Assembly (NCBI GenBank): GCA_937893945.1 | Contig: CALCTA010000147.1 | Coordinates: 1 to 31,528 of the forward strand | Source: an uncultured Clostridia bacterium | GTDB lineage: Bacteria; Bacillota; Clostridia; Oscillospirales; CAG-272 | Direction of reading: 5' to 3' | Length of the DNA stretch: 31,528 bases | Part shown: one piece after another, positions 29,686 to 31,528 of the stretch | Layout of the letters: every line of letters begins with the position of its first letter | Numbering within the stretch: the first letter of the stretch is position 1 | Position numbers and translations under genes: made by a program | The notes under the pieces: generated by a model | What the model was told of the DNA's origin: nothing | Database searches by the model: none | Seen by the model: only the letters and a program-made list of their open reading frames with translations

Positions 29686-31110
29686 TTACATTGTAACGAG
29701 GAAGAAACGAAGTGTAAAGAGCACTGCGATGCAGGTTACAACGATGTCCTTCTTAGTGTACTTACCGGTGAAGAGTCTGATGAGGACGTAGGAGATAGCA
29801 CCGATAGCGATACCGTTGGAGATCGAGTAGGTAAGGGGCATCATAATGAGTGCCAAGAACGCAGGAACTGCAGCGGAGATATCGGACATATCAACCTTAG
29901 AGAAGTTCTTAAGCATAAGAACGCCAACGTATATAAGCGCGGGAGCGGTTGCACATGCGGGAACGATAGCTGCAAGAGGTGTAAGGAAGAGGCACGCTGC
30001 GAAGCAAATAGCAGTAACGAGGGATGCAAGACCTGTTCTACCACCTGCTGCTACGCCTGCTGCAGACTCTACGAATGTTGTACAAGTGGATGTTCCGAGA
30101 GCCGCACCGGTAAGGGTTGCAACAGAGTCGGAGGTCATGGACTTGTCGATGTCGATCGGGTCGCCGTTTTCGTCAAGCATATCTGCCTGAGAAGCGGTTC
30201 CGTAAAGTGTTCCGATGGTGTCGAACATATCAACGAGAGTAAAGGTTATAACGAGAACTATAGCGTTGATAACGTTAGAAACGCCGCCAGAGAAGATGCC
30301 AAAGCCCTTGAATGCGCCAAGGAAGCCGTACTTACCGAAGTCAACGAAGGACTGACCGATCATACCGAAGTCGAAGGAAGGAAGAGTCCAGGTTGTGAGG
30401 TAGTAAAGAACGGAAACGCCTGCGATAGTGATAATAACCGAGCCCTTTACTCTGAGCTTATCAAGCACTGCGATAGCGAAGAGGCCGAGGAGTGCGAGAA
30501 CTACGGGAGCGATAGCCTTCCAAGCATTAAAGAAGGTCTGTTCTGCTATTGCGCCGTGGAAATCAAAGAACTGAACAAATGTGTACTGGTTATCCTGAAT
30601 GATACCTACGTTCTTAAAGCCGATGAAGGCAATGAAGAGACCGATACCCGCGGGAATTGCCTTCTTAAGACAATCGGGGAGAGAGGTAGCGATGTACTTT
30701 CTGAGTCCGGTTATCGAAAGAATGAGGAACACTACGCCGGAGAGAAGGATGATGCAGAGACCCTCTCTGTATCCGTTCATAGGATCGAGCATATTAGGCA
30801 CGATGAAGGATACGAAGAAGAAGGAGTTAAGTCCCATACCGCAAGCCTGTGCGAAGGGGAGCTTCGCATAGAACGCGTAAAGGAGCGTTCCTATTACTGC
30901 CACGAGTATGGATGCAACGTAAACAGAATTCCAGATAGGAGCAAAGCTGCTGCCAAGTACGGGATCAAAATTCATAAATCCGACTACCTGGTTAGGATTC
31001 GTAACGACGATATACGCCATTGCGAAGAAGGTTGTGAGACCCGCGATTATCTCGGTTTTAACGTTAGAACCGCGCTCACTGATTTTGAAAAAGCTGTCCA
31101 GTTTCTTCAT
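29686..31110 (-). CDS. NCS2-family purine permease, AzgA/PbuG-like
   Basis: The protein has 474 residues with about 12-14 hydrophobic segments. The start NVKTEIIAGLTTFFAMAYIVVTNPN is the AzgA-type signature. TLVDMFDTIGTLYGTASQADMLDENG with the later ALGTSTCTTFVESAAGVAAGGRTGLASL are the two substrate-site re-entrant segments of the NCS2 purine branch. Relatives import adenine, guanine or hypoxanthine with protons; the exact base is not predictable. AAGGAG lies 8 nt before the ATG. It is a single-gene unit with its own promoter and terminator. The leader is short and lacks the conserved core of a purine riboswitch, so control, if any, is at the DNA level. Codon use is strongly biased, suggesting good expression. 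Confidence 0.92.
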   Translation of the reverse strand: MKKLDSFFKISERGSNVKTEIIAGLTTFFAMAYIVVTNPNQVVGFMNFDPVLGSSFAPIWNSVYVASILVAVIGTLLYAFYAKLPFAQACGMGLNSFFFVSFIVPNMLDPMNGYREGLCIILLSGVVFLILSITGLRKYIATSLPDCLKKAIPAGIGLFIAFIGFKNVGIIQDNQYTFVQFFDFHGAIAEQTFFNAWKAIAPVVLALLGLFAIAVLDKLRVKGSVIITIAGVSVLYYLTTWTLPSFDFGMIGQSFVDFGKYGFLGAFKGFGIFSGGVSNVINAIVLVITFTLVDMFDTIGTLYGTASQADMLDENGDPIDIDKSMTSDSVATLTGAALGTSTCTTFVESAAGVAAGGRTGLASLVTAICFAACLFLTPLAAIVPACATAPALIYVGVLMLKNFSKVDMSDISAAVPAFLALIMMPLTYSISNGIAIGAISYVLIRLFTGKYTKKDIVVTCIAVLFTLRFFLVTM

Positions 31111-31140
31111 GAGATTTCTCCTTGTTTTTGAATTTTATAC

Positions 31141-31162
31141 AGTATATCTGTCTGAATATACT
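31141..31162. promoter_or_regulatory. Palindrome just after the purine permease transcription start
   Basis: AGTATAT (31141-31147) and ATATACT (31156-31162) are perfect inverted arms around 8 bp, lying 11-32 bp downstream of the -10 and before the start codon. The position suits a repressor operator, but the arms are A+T-rich and short. Confidence 0.35.
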
Positions 31163-31172
31163 ACATAGTAAT

Positions 31173-31201
31173 ATATTAGCACATTATCAGACAAAAATCA
31201 A
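31173..31201 (-). promoter_or_regulatory. Sigma-A promoter of the purine permease
   Basis: On the minus strand, -35 TTGATT (31196-31201), a 17-bp spacer and -10 TAATAT (31173-31178) with extended TGC. The leader is about 55 nt. Confidence 0.8.
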
Positions 31202-31279
31202 TATTTTTTTAGCATTTTCTTCTACTTTTTTTCACATTTCTTCACACAACGGTCAAAATCAAGAATCTGCCTTGAAATA

Positions 31280-31320
31280 AAAAAATCAGACCACCTCATT
31301 TGCGGCGGTCTGATTTTTTA
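31280..31320 (-). terminator. Terminator of the DXS-like gene
   Basis: The left half AAAATCAGACCACC and the right half GGCGGTCTGATTTT pair over about 16 bp with one G-U pair. On the minus strand the stem ends in a T run. It lies 4 nt after the stop codon at 31325. Confidence 0.88.
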
Positions 31321-31324
31321 AATA

Positions 31325-31528
31325 TTATTCAAGCATCTCTGCTATGGTCTTTACGATACTGCGAGCGTCAACCCCCGCGGCGGCGAATATACTGCTTCCC
31401 TTCTCCACCGTCTCAACGAAATTATCGTCAGTCGCGAGGATACGCGCGCGTATTTCGTTCTCCTCAAGGAAGCGCGAGGTCTTATCGAGAAGATTCATTC
31501 CCATACCGCCCGAACGTATTTCTTCCTC
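31325..31528 (-). CDS. dxs: 1-deoxy-D-xylulose-5-phosphate synthase-like C-terminus (partial)
   Basis: Only the last 67 codons are in the window; the frame is open to the right edge. The fragment starts EEEIRSGGMGMNLLDKTSRF and continues RARILATDDNFVETVEKGSS, AAAGVDARSIVKTIAEMLE. The EE-x-I-x-SGG-x-G start, D-x-FVE, and GVD/GLD-x3-I order is that of the transketolase C-terminal domain in DXS, the first enzyme of the MEP isoprenoid pathway. Other thiamine-diphosphate enzymes (transketolase, pyruvate dehydrogenase beta subunit) share the fold, so the name is probable, not certain. A strong terminator follows directly, so this is the last gene of its unit. Confidence 0.68.
   Translation of the reverse strand, partial: EEEIRSGGMGMNLLDKTSRFLEENEIRARILATDDNFVETVEKGSSIFAAAGVDARSIVKTIAEMLE

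Noticed and set aside
29293..31131. Long plus-strand open frame of 612 codons overlapping the flippase end and the purine permease
   Set aside because: It lies antisense to a clear NCS2 permease; its translation is Cys/Glu-rich with no domain. It is open because the permease avoids codons whose complement is a stop.
31111..31280. Purine riboswitch before the permease
   Set aside because: The leader is only about 55 nt from the predicted start and lacks the conserved junction and loop sequences.
1..31528. tRNA, rRNA or CRISPR array
   Set aside because: No CCA-ended cloverleaf, rRNA segment or regularly spaced 25-40 bp repeats were seen. The only regular repeat, 25309-25395, is coding and in frame.

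Overview
The window looks like chromosome of a Gram-positive, low-to-mid GC Clostridia-type bacterium, probably an uncultured gut Oscillospirales/Christensenellales-like lineage. This is inferred from strong AGGAGG-type ribosome binding sites, sigma-A promoters with very regular 17-bp spacers, lipoproteins, a SpoVB-type flippase, a MsmK-type sugar ATPase, a CdaR/PucR regulator and two BspA-like leucine-rich-repeat proteins. Most of the content is housekeeping. No tRNA, rRNA, CRISPR array, prophage or insertion-sequence transposase was seen.

Layout. Positions 1-745 (minus) hold a truncated GT-B glycosyltransferase. An S24/LexA-like XRE regulator follows (825-1658, minus). A lone oligopeptide-type substrate-binding lipoprotein (2034-3911, plus) converges on a Y-family DNA polymerase (3949-5199, minus) through a shared terminator. 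Positions 5373-6351 form a small A+T-rich accessory patch: a membrane-anchored unknown protein, a distinctive promoter module and a MITE-like element with perfect 30-bp inverted repeats. An orphan MsmK/UgpC ATPase follows (6352-7479, minus).

A long minus-strand gene train runs from 15664 down to 7682: CdaR-type regulator, S41 protease, GreA, an unknown membrane protein, an EamA transporter, a previously uncalled 39-residue membrane protein, an RsuA-type pseudouridine synthase and Tex. A second minus-strand operon runs from 21134 down to 15855: DusB, a degenerate-receiver response regulator, topoisomerase III, DeoC and RsmE. Both mix RNA modification, transcription/RNA handling and DNA topology. 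Positions 21340-25611 hold two BspA-like LRR proteins flanking an Mrp Fe-S carrier and a SanA/YdcF protein. The rest is gpmI (plus), a rubredoxin (minus), a SpoVB/MATE-like flippase (plus), an NCS2/AzgA purine permease (minus) and the C-terminus of a DXS-like synthase running off the right edge.

No complete undescribed system such as a defence island is evident. The most interesting unexplained signals are: (i) a ~45-bp module repeated upstream of two perfect-consensus promoters that drive the two most A+T-rich accessory genes; (ii) the MITE-like element; (iii) the 39-residue membrane protein coupled to rsuA, with its Shine-Dalgarno inside a hairpin; (iv) competing hairpins at the start of the S41 protease transcript; (v) a pseudo-receiver regulator inside the dusB-topB operon.
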